Source: G036327475 sp036327475 (GTDB lineage: Bacteria; Pseudomonadota; Gammaproteobacteria; Enterobacterales; Enterobacteriaceae). From it: DNA of 64,000 nucleotides. The stretch is taken from NCBI RefSeq assembly GCF_036327475.1, contig NZ_CP132913.1:124001-188000 (forward strand), read 5' to 3'. The notes beneath the pieces are model-generated. The model saw only the letters and a list, made by a program, of their open reading frames with translations, searched no databases and was not told where the DNA came from. The first letter of the stretch is position 1. Each line of letters starts with the position of its first letter. This document shows, piece by piece, positions 29,742 through 41,100 of the stretch. The position numbers and the translations under genes were made by a program.

Positions 29742-30490
29742 ATGCGTTGGCAAGACTGTCGCAGTATCCGGTCTCGGTAGCGGGCTCAGGCTACCGATTT
29801 GTGGTAAAGGCAGCATACCATACTGCTGGTTGTGGTGGCGGGCTATTATGGCGTCGGATCTCACACCGCGCTTACCGGCGACCAGTTAAGTTCACTGTGG
29901 CTATACCGAAGATATCTGGCAGCAGATTTTCCAGCAGATGTGCAAGTCTATCAACCGCCGAAGCTTGTGATGTACTACGGCGCGACGCGTACCGGCTACA
30001 ATGCCGGCCAGTCGGTAATGGGGTTGTTTTATTGTCCGACGGACGTATGGTGTATATCGACTTATCGTTTTATGAGGATATAAAATAAGCTCGGCGCCGG
30101 CGGTAATTTCGCCCAGGGTGATGTTGTTGCTCACGCAGTAGGGCAACGCGTCCAAAATGCTCGTCATAGAAAGTCAGGTACGGCAACTTCAACATGGCGC
30201 GCTGGCCAAACCGTGAATCAGCTGTCGGTAAAGCTGGGGCGCAGGCGGACTATTTCGCCGGCGTATGGGGCCATAGCATGCAGCAGTGATAGATTCTAGA
30301 TGAACAAGATCCCCAGGAGGCGCTGAATACCGAACAGGCTATCGGCGACGACCATTTGCAGCAGCACGGACAAGGAGGGTCATGCAGGACAGTTTTACCC
30401 ATGGCACCTCCCAGCAGCGTTATAGTTGGTTTAAACGCGGATTCGACAGCGGTGATATCAAGCAGTGTGATACCTTCGCCAATCGCTAAC
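29742..30490 (+). pseudogene. ypfJ: ypfJ relic (neutral zinc metallopeptidase family)
   Basis: The start ATG at 29742 gives MRWQDCRS. VVAGYYGVGSHTALTGDQ, YQPPKLVMYYGATRTGYNAG, GLFYCPTDV and MVYIDLSFYEDIK follow in other frames, then VVAHAVGQRVQNA, NQLSVKLG, GDDHLQQHGQGG-like text, HGTSQQRYSWFKRGFDSGD at the end. Several frameshifts are present. The metal site that reads HEVGHH in YpfJ is here HAVGQR, so the catalytic residues are gone as well. Confidence 0.88.
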
Positions 30491-30511
30491 TTACTTGCTC
30501 AGGGACAGCGT

Positions 30512-30963
30512 ATGAATTTTTCCGATCCGACGCTGCTGATCCTGCTTGGTCTGGCGGCGATCGGTATTATTAGCCACAATAGCACCGTGACGGTGGCGAT
30601 CCTGGTGTTATTAATTATTCGCCTTACGCCGATGGAACAGTATTTCTCATGGGTGGAAAGCAGGGATTGACCATCGGTATTATTATTCTCACTATTGGCG
30701 TACTGGTGCCCGTCGCTAGCGGCACGCTGTCCGCGTCTACCGTACTGCACTCCTTTCTGCACTGGAAATCGCTGCTGGCGATCATGATCGGTGTGGTAGT
30801 GTCCTGGCTGGGCGGTCGCGGCGTCTCATTGATGTCCAGCCAGCCCTCCGTGGTCGCCGGGTTGTTAGTGGGCACAGTGCTCGGGGTCGCGCTGTTTTGC
30901 GGCGTGCCTGTTGGGCCACTGATAGCTGCGGGGCTGCTGTCTTTGCTTGTGGGCAAAACCTGA
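30512..30963 (+). pseudogene. DUF441 (YeaL-like) membrane protein split by a single-base deletion
   Basis: MNFSDPTLLILLGLAAIGII and SHNSTVTVAILVLLIIRLTP run to WVESRD and a stop. In the next frame GLTIGIIILTIGVLVPVASG through VPVGPLIAAGLLSLLVGK completes the protein. Adding one A to the GAAAG at 30656-30660 gives WVEKQGLTIG, exactly the E. coli YeaL form WIEKQGLSIG, and a 150-residue protein with four to five membrane segments (E. coli 148). This is the freshest-looking lesion in the window. It could also be a sequencing error. The molecular function of DUF441 is unknown. Confidence 0.85.
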
Positions 30964-31870
30964 GGTAACGGCGTCGCAGCGTGCTGGCGTGCGGCGTTTG
31001 CTGGTCATAAGCGGCGAGTCCGGCTGGTGCTCTCAGCAGGCGGCGGCGCTCTGCGATGTCCCAGCAGGTGATTGGCTGTTGGTGGTGAGCAAAGTGAACG
31101 CAGTGTCGGCTGCTGCCCGACGGCACTGAAGACCCTGCTCGGTCGCGAGTTTTTGTGTGGTATTCGACGCCCGCCAGGCACTGTCGGTGGATGCGCTGGC
31201 GGTGCTGGCCGGTACATTGGTGGCCGGCAGTTGGCTGCTGCTGGTGCCGCCATGGTCGATCTGGCCTCGCGTGCCCGTCGGCGATTCACTGCGTTGGAGT
31301 GAACAGTCGCAGCCGATTTCCACCCGTCTTTTACCCACTATTTTCGCGCTTCGCTGTTAGCGGACTCGGTAGGTGGCGCTGCTGTGCCAGAACTGCGCGC
31401 CGCAGCTCACGCCGCTTCCAACCGGCCGTGGCAGGCGCCCGTCCGCGACCGGCCACTGCCGATCAGCGCCGGCTACTACACCGGTTCAGGCAGAGCCCAG
31501 CATTAATTGCGTAGCGCGGACGCGGCAAATCGGCGCTGGCTGGGATGTTCGTTCATAAACTAGCCGATGCCTGCTGTATAACCTGCTCTCGCCAAAGCTG
31601 ACGTGGACGCTCTGCGGCGTTACGCGAGGCAGACGCCCCTTGCCTTCGATGCGCTGTTGGCCCGCTGCCGAGATGGGGAAAGGCGCGCTGACAGCCGGTA
31701 AACGAGGCCGCCGCGCCGCCACTGCCGACGCTGCGCCTGTAGCTAACGCAGTTGCTATCGGATGAGGCGCTGGCGATGCATTTGGGATTCAGCAGGAAAA
31801 GTGCTGCGGTAATGCTGGCGACAGCGTGCGCTTAACGCGACATTGGCGATTTTTAGCCAAAAGTCGGCGC
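30964..31870 (+). pseudogene. tmcA: tmcA (ypfI) relic, tRNA-Met cytidine acetyltransferase
   Basis: TmcA acetylates C34 of elongator tRNA-Met. The N-terminal domain is recognisable across frames: RAGVRRLLVISGESGWCSQQ, VPAGDWLLV, LKTLLGREF, VFDARQALSVDALAVLAGTL, VAGSWLLLVPPWS and DSLRWSEQ. The C-terminal DUF1726/tail part reads SDEALAMHLGFSRKSAAVML near 31760-31810. The helicase-like ATPase and GNAT domains are almost wholly deleted: about 900 bp remain of about 2000. Confidence 0.85.
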
Positions 31871-31879
31871 AATAAATAA

Positions 31880-32075
31880 AAGTTATTTCTTTTTCCAAGT
31901 CGTCTTCCTCGTCTCATTGTGCGTTGTTGTCCCAGTGCGGGCAACTCGGGACGATTTTCAGGTGGTTGGTCGCATCCAGCCGACGCAGTGCTTTTACGCC
32001 ACCTATTAACATGCCTGCCAGAACTAATAACACCACCGCCAACAATTCGCTACCGATCTCATAGACTTACTCCTT
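31880..32075 (-). pseudogene. ypfN: ypfN relic (small membrane protein)
   Basis: Downstream of dapE in its usual place, the minus strand reads LAVVLLVLAGMLIGGVKALR with RLDATNHLKIVP and DEEDDLEKE. This corresponds to the YpfN layout of one membrane helix, KDLKRVDHKKFL, and an acidic tail. An AAGGAG site and ATG precede it at about 32073, but the first codons are out of frame. Confidence 0.65.
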
Positions 32076-32600
32076 ATCGATATTATCAATGTAGCGCTGG
32101 AAGATATCGTCCAGCCGTGGCGCCAGCCATCTACTACCCGCCACGTCCTGGCCTTACCAGGCCTTCAGCAGCATGGCGCGGTCCGCCAGTAGCCAGTAGC
32201 TGTGTGCCATAGCTCCATCGCCACATCGACGCGATCGCACGCATAGGGGCGGTAGAAGCCGTAGAAGCCGTATCCGCCCAGATACTAGCCAAACAAGCGG
32301 GCGCAAAACAGCCGCCGGGCAAATACTCATCGAGCGTAAGCTGCAATTGTGCGTCTGGGCGCAGTAAATCGGGATAAAAGATATCCAGATCGGTACCGTA
32401 GTGGTGTCGGCGCCTCCGCGATCGGCTAAAGTAATCCAACAATGGCCACTGACTGTGAAATTTGCCATTCCAGATACGCAATTGGCGATCAAAGTCACGA
32501 AAACTGGCTGGCCGGGGCGCAAGGAGAACCTCGCTTATGTCACCGTTTGCTGCAATCGTGCAAAGCCGTCGCAGCAAGCGGGATAAAATGCCGATCGGTG
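32076..32600 (-). pseudogene. M15-family D-Ala-D-Ala carboxypeptidase-like relic
   Basis: The minus strand shows IWNGKFHSQWPLLDYFSR, then HHYGTDLDIFYPDLLRPDAQ, LQLTLDEYLPGGCFA and, in other frames, YGFYGFYRPY, VDVAMELWH. The M15 VanY/DacB-type pattern SRHxxGxDxD and GGVAxEPWHxxY is recognisable in position, with the metal-binding His of the first motif retained as HHYGTDLD. Frameshifts and stops break it. It lies between ypfN and dapE. Confidence 0.55.
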
Positions 32601-32625
32601 AGGCCTGTCACCATCAGAGTGTCCA

Positions 32626-33753
32626 TCATAGGACCAATTGTTCTATGATGCGCTGGTATATTCGGCTTAACAGCTGTAAATCGGCGGTGCTTACATGCTC
32701 ATTGGCCTTATGGATGGTGGCGTTAACCGGGCCGAGCTCCACCACCTGCGCGCTCATGCGTGCAATGAACCGACCATCGGAGGTGCCACCGGTAGTTTCC
32801 AGACGCGGCGTTAACTTCTGATAGTGCTCCACCGCGCGCACCGCCGCGTCCACCAGCTCGCCGCGCGCTGTCAGGAACGGCTGGCCGGATAGCGACCAGT
32901 CAATGCGATAGCGCAGCCCATGTTGCTGCATTAATGCTTCTACCCTCTGACGAAGGGTGGTGTCAGAAAGCTCGGTACCGAAACGAAAATTGAATTGCAC
33001 CTGAAGTTCGCCGGGAATGACATTGCTGCTGCCGGTCCCGGCACGAATATTGGCGATTTGCATCGTCGTGGGCGGGAAGAATTCATTGCCCTCGTCCCAG
33101 CGGGTTGTCACCAGTTTCTTCAGCGCGTCCATGGCGCGATGCACGGGATTCTCCGCCAGATGCGGATAGGCGACATGTCCCTGCACGCCCTGCACCACCA
33201 TATTCGCGGTGAGCGAGCCGCGGCGGCCGTTTTTGATGGTATCACCGACCTGACAGCTGCTGGACGGCTCGCCCACCAGGCAATAGTCCAGCCGCTCCTG
33301 ACGGGCCATCAACGCTTCCACCACCTTGACTGTGCCGTTGCGCGCGTCGGCTTCCTCATCTGAAGTGATTAGAAACGCCAGCCGGCCCTGATGATGAGGA
33401 TATTGAGCGACAAACCGTTCGGCGGCGACCACCATGGCGGCTAGCGACCCTTTCATGTCCGCCGCGCCGCGGCCGTAGAGCAGGTCGTCACGTAACGTCG
33501 GCTCGAACGGCGGATGATCCCAATATTGTGTCTCGCCTGTCGGTACCACATCGGTATGGCCGGCAAAGGCCAGGGTGTGGCCTTTGCCGCGCCAGGCCCA
33601 GATGTTAAGGGTGTCGCCGAACAGCATCGGTTCAATGGTGAAACCCAGCGCCCGCAGGCGCGCCGCTATGATTGCCTGGCAGCCGGCATCGTCAGGGCTT
33701 AAGGAGGGGCGTTTGATTAATTGCTGTGCGAGCTCCAATACGGGACAAGACAT
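32626..33753 (-). CDS. dapE: Succinyl-diaminopimelate desuccinylase
   Basis: DapE hydrolyses N-succinyl-LL-diaminopimelate, late in the DAP/lysine route that also supplies peptidoglycan. It is an M20-type di-zinc enzyme: His66 and Asp68 in AFAGHTDVV, Asp99 in GRGAADMKG, and Glu133/Glu134 in SDEEAD are in place. TTGGTSDGRFIARM and VNATIHKANEHV are near the end. The ATG at 33753 gives MSCPVLELAQQLI and 375 residues, the E. coli length. An upstream ATG at 33819 belongs to the frame of the yffB relic. It is intact, and with dapA it suggests DAP synthesis is retained. Confidence 0.97.
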   Translation of the reverse strand: MSCPVLELAQQLIKRPSLSPDDAGCQAIIAARLRALGFTIEPMLFGDTLNIWAWRGKGHTLAFAGHTDVVPTGETQYWDHPPFEPTLRDDLLYGRGAADMKGSLAAMVVAAERFVAQYPHHQGRLAFLITSDEEADARNGTVKVVEALMARQERLDYCLVGEPSSSCQVGDTIKNGRRGSLTANMVVQGVQGHVAYPHLAENPVHRAMDALKKLVTTRWDEGNEFFPPTTMQIANIRAGTGSSNVIPGELQVQFNFRFGTELSDTTLRQRVEALMQQHGLRYRIDWSLSGQPFLTARGELVDAAVRAVEHYQKLTPRLETTGGTSDGRFIARMSAQVVELGPVNATIHKANEHVSTADLQLLSRIYQRIIEQLVL

Positions 33754-33755
33754 GT

Positions 33756-34137
33756 TAGACTTCGCTGGCGGTAACCTGCTAATAATCTTGCGAAGAGAAC
33801 CCCAACAGCAGACGGCCATCCGCTTCAGCAGGGGCGCTCGATGATGGTCGATTGACTGAGCATTAGCGCTGGCGCACCGCGCGCGTTACCAGCCTCCGCA
33901 CGCTGTTAGCCGATGAGTGTACGCCAGGTGGTGTCGCGGATGTTAAGCAACGCTTGCTAACCCAGGCGGCCGAATGAAGCGCTGCAAAAGGATGGCGTCA
34001 AGGCCATCGGCGTGGTAATCGTGAAAGCGGTAGGGCATCTGCCGTTCGTTGAGCCAGCAGCGGGCTTTTTACCGTATTGCGATTTTTGATGCCATACAGC
34101 ATGGCGATGGGGTACTGTAAATCGTTGGACATATCTA
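33756..34137 (-). pseudogene. yffB: yffB relic (ArsC/Spx-like protein)
   Basis: MLYGIKNRNTVKS-type start (family CGIKNCDTxKKA), then MPYRFHDYHADGLDAILLQR across a frameshift, RDTTWRTLIG, IIERPLLKRMAVC-type text and LGFSSQDYQQVTASEV with its TAA one base before the dapE ATG. It sits immediately upstream of dapE as in E. coli. Frame changes and stops at several points. The cysteine of the CxxT-like motif is replaced (KNRNT). Confidence 0.85.
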
Positions 34138-34299
34138 AAGCTACCTTAAGCGGGAAAAGGGCGCCTGACGGCTCTCAGTAACGACCGACCAGAGTAACAA
34201 AGGTTCCATGATGAGGGAAAAAGAGCGCGGGATCCAGCGTTGTGGAACGCTTGTGCAGTGGGCTTCGTGGGAAGGTTGCCCCACACAGATGCCGCGGCC

Positions 34300-35875
34300 A
34301 GTTGACAGGATTACGACTGGACAGGTCGGCTGTTAAAGTTGGTCCTGGGCTGCCGCCAGTACGTCATGGCCGATGCCGCTATTATTAAAGGCTCTAGTTT
34401 CGTGTTCGATAAGGATGAGCGGCCAGCGATCGCGAGGGTCCTCAAAGTTTTCAGCCTGATGAACTGACGCGCCAAGTTCTTGTCGTCGTCGGGACCGGCG
34501 GCCATCTTGCTATCCTTTTCATGGGTCATGAAATAGTTCTCGATCTTCTCAACCACTTTAATGTCTGTTGTTGGGTGGAGACAACTGGCAATTACCCCTG
34601 CGCCATAAAGACGTCTCGATCCTTCATCGGGGAAACGAGGTGCGAGGTGGCAAATAGATAAACATCCATGCTATGGCGCCAATCAGCAGTGTTGAAGCAG
34701 CAGCCAGCGGATTAGCACGCTTGTATTGCGCCGGCTACGCTGCGTTTACAGCGCAAGGCACTTGGTTGAAACAGCAGTTGAACAAGCCGAAAAGTCGCGT
34801 CGGCCATGTGCTGAGCGGCTGGTTGGGGCTCAGCACATGGCGCACAAGGCTGGCATCAGGATCATCGCCACCGATACCCGGCATCGCCATCGCGCCGCCA
34901 CGATAGTCACGGAAAATTGGTGATAAATGGCGCCGGTGATGCCGTCGAAAAACACCATCGGCACAAACACTGCCGAAAGCATCATTGCAATGCCTACCAA
35001 TACGTCTTAGATCTGGCCCGTGGATTTGTATGTCTCACCCGTTCGACGTCCTACACCACGACAACCGCATCGTCCACCTAAAGACCGATAGCCAGCACAA
35101 TGGCGAATATAGTGGGGTATTAATGCTAAAATTAAACAAATAAAGCACTGCAAAAGGTGCCCAACAGCACCACAAAGACGGCGATAGTAGAGATAAGCGT
35201 GGCGAGCAAGTTCCGCAAAACAGGCACATCACCATAGGAGGTTTTCGCCTCCAGACCGCAGAACAACTCCAGCTCCGCGATTTTCTTTTTCACCACCAGA
35301 TTGGTCCTAGTTCCACCGTCGCGATATCGCTCAGGGTGATATACGAACAGTTCTGATTGACAGGCAGTATAATGGGCGCGGAATTGAACCTGCGTTTCAA
35401 GCTGCGCTTGGGCATAGTGACGTTGGGGGTTTGATCGGGGTTGAGCCAGTAGGCATCGATACTGCTGGCCATCGGTCGAGATGAAAGCCTCCATCATCAA
35501 ATTGGCGTCGCCGGTTTTGCTTGCCTGTCACGCCATGGCTTTGTAGCGCGCCTGTGGCAAGTGGCGCTGTTCGGCCTGCAGCTGATTTGTACCTGCTGCA
35601 TGGCTTCATTGGGATCGGTGCCCGCCAAAGGTCAGTGTGGTGGCGCGACCAGTATTGGTACTTTCGAGGATATATACAACAGATTATCGAGACCGATGAT
35701 ATGGGTAACGGTATTTCCAGCATGTGTATGGAGGCGCCTGTATAATTGGACGAAATACGGATCGTTAGTGGCATCGGCCGAGGATATTGCTCAATCGGCA
35801 GCAATATGATAGCCATCACTCCAGTCAGGCAAATAATTGCCAGCACCCAGCAAAATGGAGTGATAAATAACAATA
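34300..35875 (-). pseudogene. acrD: acrD relic (RND efflux pump)
   Basis: AcrD is an inner-membrane RND transporter for aminoglycosides and other drugs. The relic starts with FITPFCWVLAIICLTGVMAI and LPIEQYP, then SSNYTGAS, TDPNEAMQQVQ-type text, GDANLMMEAFISTDG, LNPDQTPNVTMPKRSLK, ITLSDIATVELG, DDAVVVVEDVER-like text and, far into the protein, VEKIENYFMTHEKDSKM followed by ARQFIRLK. About 1.6 kb remain of about 3.1 kb, with many frameshifts and large deletions. The C-terminal half after about residue 650 is absent. Confidence 0.85.
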
Positions 35876-36021
35876 TCCAGTCATAACCTCAAGGCAATGG
35901 CTTATCGGGTCAAGTGGATATTGCAAAAACTGATCCCTTGGACTAGCCTGACGTCACGGGGCTGGATTAGGTTATGATTGTTTACGCTAGCTATTCTCCT
36001 GAAAGCACCATCGAAAAGGTT

Positions 36022-36580
36022 ATGTCTTTTAAGATTAAACGCATTAAAACTTGGTTTGTTCTACGCGAAATTATCTACGATCTGATGAAAAAGACGGCAG
36101 CAGCAGCCAGCATCAGATACGAGAAGTGTACGATCGCGGTAACAGTGCAATAATATTTCTTTATCACCGCGGGAAACAGCGTGGTATTAATCAGCCAGTT
36201 CCGCATGCTGACGCATATCAATGGTAATGCCAACGGTATGTTGATTTAAACCTGTGCAGGCCTGTTGGGCGATAACTCTCCAGAGGAGAGTATCAGGCGC
36301 GAAGCGATGGAGAAGACCGGCTTTGTTGTGGACGAAGTGGAAAACTGTTTTCGGCCTATATGCCCCAAGGCGGCGTGACCGAGCTGGTGCATTTCTTTCC
36401 TGTCGAACATGACAATACTTCGCGCCGCAGCGCCGGCGGCGGAGTTGAGGATGAGGTTATCGAAATGCCTTTCCCGCAAACGTTGCCGATAGTGAGTGAT
36501 AGACGCATCTGCGACGGCAAAATGATTATGTTTGATTATGTTATTGTAGCAGGCCTAGCTTCACGGCTGCTTGATGGCGG
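36022..36580 (+). pseudogene. nudK: nudK (yffH) relic, Nudix GDP-mannose hydrolase
   Basis: MSFKIKRIKTWFVLREIIYD, then REVYDRGNSAIIFLYHRG, LLGDNSPEESIRREAMEKTG, FVVDEVE, KLFSAYMPQGGVTELVHFF, EHDNTSRRSAGGGVEDEVIE, and ICDGKMIMFDYVIVAG in shifting frames. The Nudix box keeps REAMEKTG where the family needs REAxEETG, so one catalytic glutamate is replaced by lysine. At least three frameshifts are present. Confidence 0.87.
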
Positions 36581-36619
36581 CCGAACAACAGTCACGCGAA
36601 AAAACGCGCGGCGGGCGTA

Positions 36620-37695
36620 GGAGGGAGGGAATCCGGCGGCTGGCTAGTGCATTTCACGATAGCGCCGACCATCGCCGTCCTACCATTGCTGGCTGCGATG
36701 TATGGAGGGTTGTCTCCCGCCAGGTTCACCGTGTTAACCGCCGCGCCATTTTGCGCCAGCGGACCAATCACGCAGAATAATTGGCTGCTGCACCGCCAGA
36801 TACAGCACGATATCGCCCTGAGCGTTGCGTAACGCGGCGTCTATCGCCGGATGAGCTAGGATATTACGATGCAGCTACTGATTTTTCTTGCTTATTGCTA
36901 TCATTAACATAATCATCCCGTTCCGGTCTTGGCGCTTAACGTCGGCGTGGGCGTCCCTAAGCAGCAATGCGCCTGCCCACTTTATCGTGTCTGGCAGCGT
37001 ACATCAGCGACAATATGCCATACATATCGACGCAAGTGACGTCAATATCTTTTCGGCAAGGTAGCTATCGTGTCGGCACCGTTGAAATCCGTGGCTAACC
37101 ACAGCGCGGTGAGATGATGAGCATCCGGCGCGTCGATCGTCGAGTTATTGCGCAGCCAGGCGTTAACGCAGGGGATACTCTACTTGTTCGGCAGCTTTCG
37201 ACAGGGTAAGGAGGGAGGGAAGTGGAGCAGGTGGGGATGCCGTGTGCCGATGTATCTGGCACGATAGCGCGAGGCTCCAACGAGCGGCGGGTGACCAGAA
37301 AACAGCCGCGTTTCCTTAAGGGGTGCATTTCGGCAGTTCGGCAGTTGTTTCATACACGAAATGGAAGGCTTGAGCTAGTCCTTACGCAGGCCGGGTGGAG
37401 TGGGATAAGGATAGGGCGATCTCGAGCTTGCGCAGGCTGTCTGCCTGGCTAACGCTGAGCGATGAGACCATTTTGGCGCTCTGGTGAAGAGCGATCCGAG
37501 GACTAAATGCCGGGAAGGGGTTGCGTTGGTTCAGTAGCAACAGTCCAACGAATGCGATCGGCATCGGGCGCGATGGCGCGAATCCCTACACCAAAGTATT
37601 GGGGGTGAGAGGTTTGGCGGCACAGTGGGACGGGAGCAGTGGGCGCAGATAATGCGCCCCAATATGGCGACGATAGGAGGTAATTTATTCGACAT
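36620..37695 (-). pseudogene. Ankyrin-repeat protein relic 2
   Basis: A start with an excellent ribosome-binding site (AGGAGG four bases before the ATG at 37695) opens MSNKLPPIVAILGRIICAHC. After eroded sequence, ankyrin-type repeats appear on the minus strand: NNSTIDAPDAHHLTALWLAT followed by DFNGADTIA, MYGILSLMYAARHDK, and near the end LAQNGAAVNTVNLAGDNP followed by YIAASNGRTAMVGAIVK. The repeats follow the ankyrin pattern of a loop, LxxAA and a second helix. Frameshifts occur throughout. It appears to be a paralogue of the next relic upstream. Confidence 0.65.
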
Positions 37696-38109
37696 AATTC
37701 CTCCTATTACATCCCCTGTTATTGCATGATGAAATATCTCAGGAGCATGAACATCACGGCGCTCTATCCCGGTTTTCTAATGAATTAACTTTTTCTGATG
37801 GCGGTCAACGACTTCTTCGGCAAAAATAATCACGATGGCGCGAAATGAATCGTGCGTGAAATAAGCGTGCAATATCACGAAGATTTATTATTATTCCTTG
37901 ATCAAGGTGTACCAACGTGAATAGTCAGTTAGGGTGCAGTGAGCGCTGTGCGCAATAGACTCACTCGTGACAACGGGCGGGTTTATTCTCCCAGATTAGA
38001 CAACAGAAAATAATTATGGCTCGGCGTTAGCAATGCAGGCCGAAAGCAGCGAAGGTATAATGGCGCGCTGTATGATGCTGTGGTAAACCTTCGTTTCCGG
38101 CCATACGGA

Positions 38110-41100
38110 GACGTCACCGTGCACTAACAGATTGTAGCGTGTGCGGGCTCTGCGCCGAGGGCGGGCATTGCCCCCACAACACCTCAGCGGCGGGCTTAAC
38201 AGAAGGACGCCGCCGCGTCAGCAGCATATCACTCGAACAGTGCCGCAATACGCGGATACAGCATTGTTGTACCGCCTTGGTATGACCCCTTTCCACTACT
38301 AACGACAAAGCGCTCATTCCACTGATATTGCGCAAGTTTATCGCGATGACGGGATGGATTAACAGTTCTATCGCGGCGTGAGGGTTGCCCTGCGCCGCAC
38401 GCATTATCGGCGTAAAGCTCAACTGATCCACGCGGTTTATATTAATATCATTATGATTCAGCAATATCTGTACTGTCATCGCGTTGCTGCTCCTGTCTCG
38501 GCGGTTGACGTTAACGCCAGGCGCGCGGACCATATTGACGACGTAAGGGTGGTATCTCTTTCGATCGCCTGCATCAACGCAGTTTCGCCTAATCCAATCA
38601 GAACGGTTCATTGACGTTGATGTTGGGCAATTTCAACAAGTGGAGGGTAAGGTCGCGCTTCTTACTGGACAGCGCCAGCGTCATGGCAAAATACCTTTCG
38701 GTTATGCTGGTTATAGTCAATTCCGAAAGTATTGAACAGCAGTTTCACGCAGCGGCGATGATTATTGCGTGTTGCCACATGCCGCTGCGCATTGGCGTTG
38801 CGGCCGGGCGCGAAGGTGATAGCGCGTACGATATTAGCTTCGCCGTTTTCAGCGACTATCATCAGCACCATCGTGCTCTGCTGGTTAGTGAAATTATTAA
38901 TAGGCGTGCATAAGTTGGTGTCGGAGAGATTGATTTGGATGCCCTTAGCCTAGAGCAGCGTTTGTAAGATCGCAGGATAATCGTCACTTGCGGCCCACAG
39001 CAGGGCGCTAGGTCCATGGTCCAGCTGGTTCAACCAATCCGTCGTACCGCCAGCAGGAGTCGAACCGCTTCGGTGTCGTGGCGCATTACCGCCATCACCA
39101 ACGGAGTTAGCCTTTCGTTGTCGCTGCTATTGGCCTAGCCCGCGCAGACGCCAGATGCGGTAGATGCTGCCGATGGCCGCGCGTCAACATGGCTAATCAC
39201 ATTGCAAAGCGTAAGTAGAGCCGGCTGCAATTGACACGTGACCCCCATAAGTCGCGCCGACCCGTTCAATGTATTCCGGTCATTCAAACCCGGGATCTGG
39301 GCTGCACAAGGTTGCGATGCCGAGCGCGGCAAACGCCAGCGGCGTTAATTGCCGCGCGCGAATACCGCGCCACTCTGTTTAAGCGTCAACGCAGACAGTT
39401 GTTCGCAGGTCGTGACTTTCATCGCGCGACGGATGGCAAGTTAAGCCGCCACGTCCAAGTGCAGAGTCGAAATACAGGCTGATCGCTAATGTCTCGCCAA
39501 CAAAACTAGCGCCAGCGAAAGCGCATCTAAGGCGTATGGCAACAGCGCATTGGCCGTCTCGCCGCGGCTCAGGAGGCTGATACAGTCGTTGAAGGAAACC
39601 AGCGACCGCAGGAAGTCCAGCGCCTGTTTGCGAAAGGTAACATTATAGCCTTGTTGATACAGATGGATGCTGGATGCGTCTGGTGGTGAGTAGCCAAGGT
39701 CATCGCCAGTGCTTTTAGCGGTGCGCCAGACTGCTTAGCCTTCTTGCTGCTTGTGCATTTTTAAATCATAACGTTTGTAATGATAGCAGTACGGCGCGGG
39801 AAACAGATTGTGATAGCGACTAGCGGTCCTCGCGGCTTAAGAGATACCCGCCCTCCTGAAGCTTCAGGGCATAAATTCGCCCCTTCTTATCTGATGACGC
39901 GTAAGCAATAGTTCCACACCAGGTAGGAGTTCTAGTACTAAATCTACGACTGATTGCCTGCTATGCGTAGGCTGCTTAGCTCAAAAGCGGAAAGCGTGGC
40001 AACCGGTGAGCACTCTACCCGCGCGAAGGTGACCTGTGCAATAAAATTCCTCTTCACCTCGTTTATCTGGAAAGGTATGGCTCAAGATCAAGAGATCAGC
40101 AGTAGTATAATGGCAGGCTAGTTCAACATTTTGTTCTTCAAAACACCCGTCGATATCGGGTAAATTCGGTTCTTTCAGCGGCAGGCAGGAACAGTGATAG
40201 GGGACTGGGTATTGACTTCCGTATCGGTCTGTAATGCCGCCGCCGCGTCGGTGTGGATCAGCGAGACAGCGGTGAACAATAGCGTCTTACGATAGCTGAC
40301 GGCGGCTATGCCTGGCGTCCAGTGCCATGCTAAATTGACGTACGGGTTGGCTGCACTCGGTATCCACATCGAGGATAAAGTGTTACGGTGCGCATACGTA
40401 GCTCCTCTTCCGGGTAAGCGGCATCGGGAAAGTGACATAGCGCAGCAGGGCAGGGAGCTGAAAAATTTCCAGATATTCCGGCGCGGCAGTGCGTTTTTCT
40501 CCAGCAGCACTAGCGCGAATCCGAGACGACGTCTTCATCCACTGAGAGGGCATGAGGCGTGCTGTGCTGTGCCTCATCAGCACGCGCCATCTTCGCCAGC
40601 CTCAGCCCCGCATAGGCATACACGGGTAGGGCGCTTTGACGGCGTCGTAAGGCTAGTTCATCGGCCACCTCTTCCAGCAAATATTGACGCGCTGGGTAGT
40701 TTAACATACCGCCCTGGACGTCGTGTTTGTGTAGCAATTGATGCAGCTAGTGACACATTTGCCCAACTATGGCGGTATGCGGCACCAGGCCTCCGCCCGG
40801 CGTCGGCTAATGTGTCCGCCAGCAACGCCTCGAAAATTTGAAAGGACGCCCGTTAACGAGCTGTTAAACATCAGCTGTTAAACAGCTGATGTTGAGTGTC
40901 GTGGCTGAGCCACTCCCCGGGGTTAGCGCCATATAGGCCCGCGGGCCGCAGCAGTTCTTGTACCAGCTAAATGCGCCGGCCGGCGGACGAATTTCACCAC
41001 CAGTTTCATCCGGTGAAGCGATAGCACCGCTTCGTCCTGCGGATCAAGCCGGCGATGCTGTAGCAGTAGAGTATAAATGGCCCGCGTTTGTGCCTCAAGT

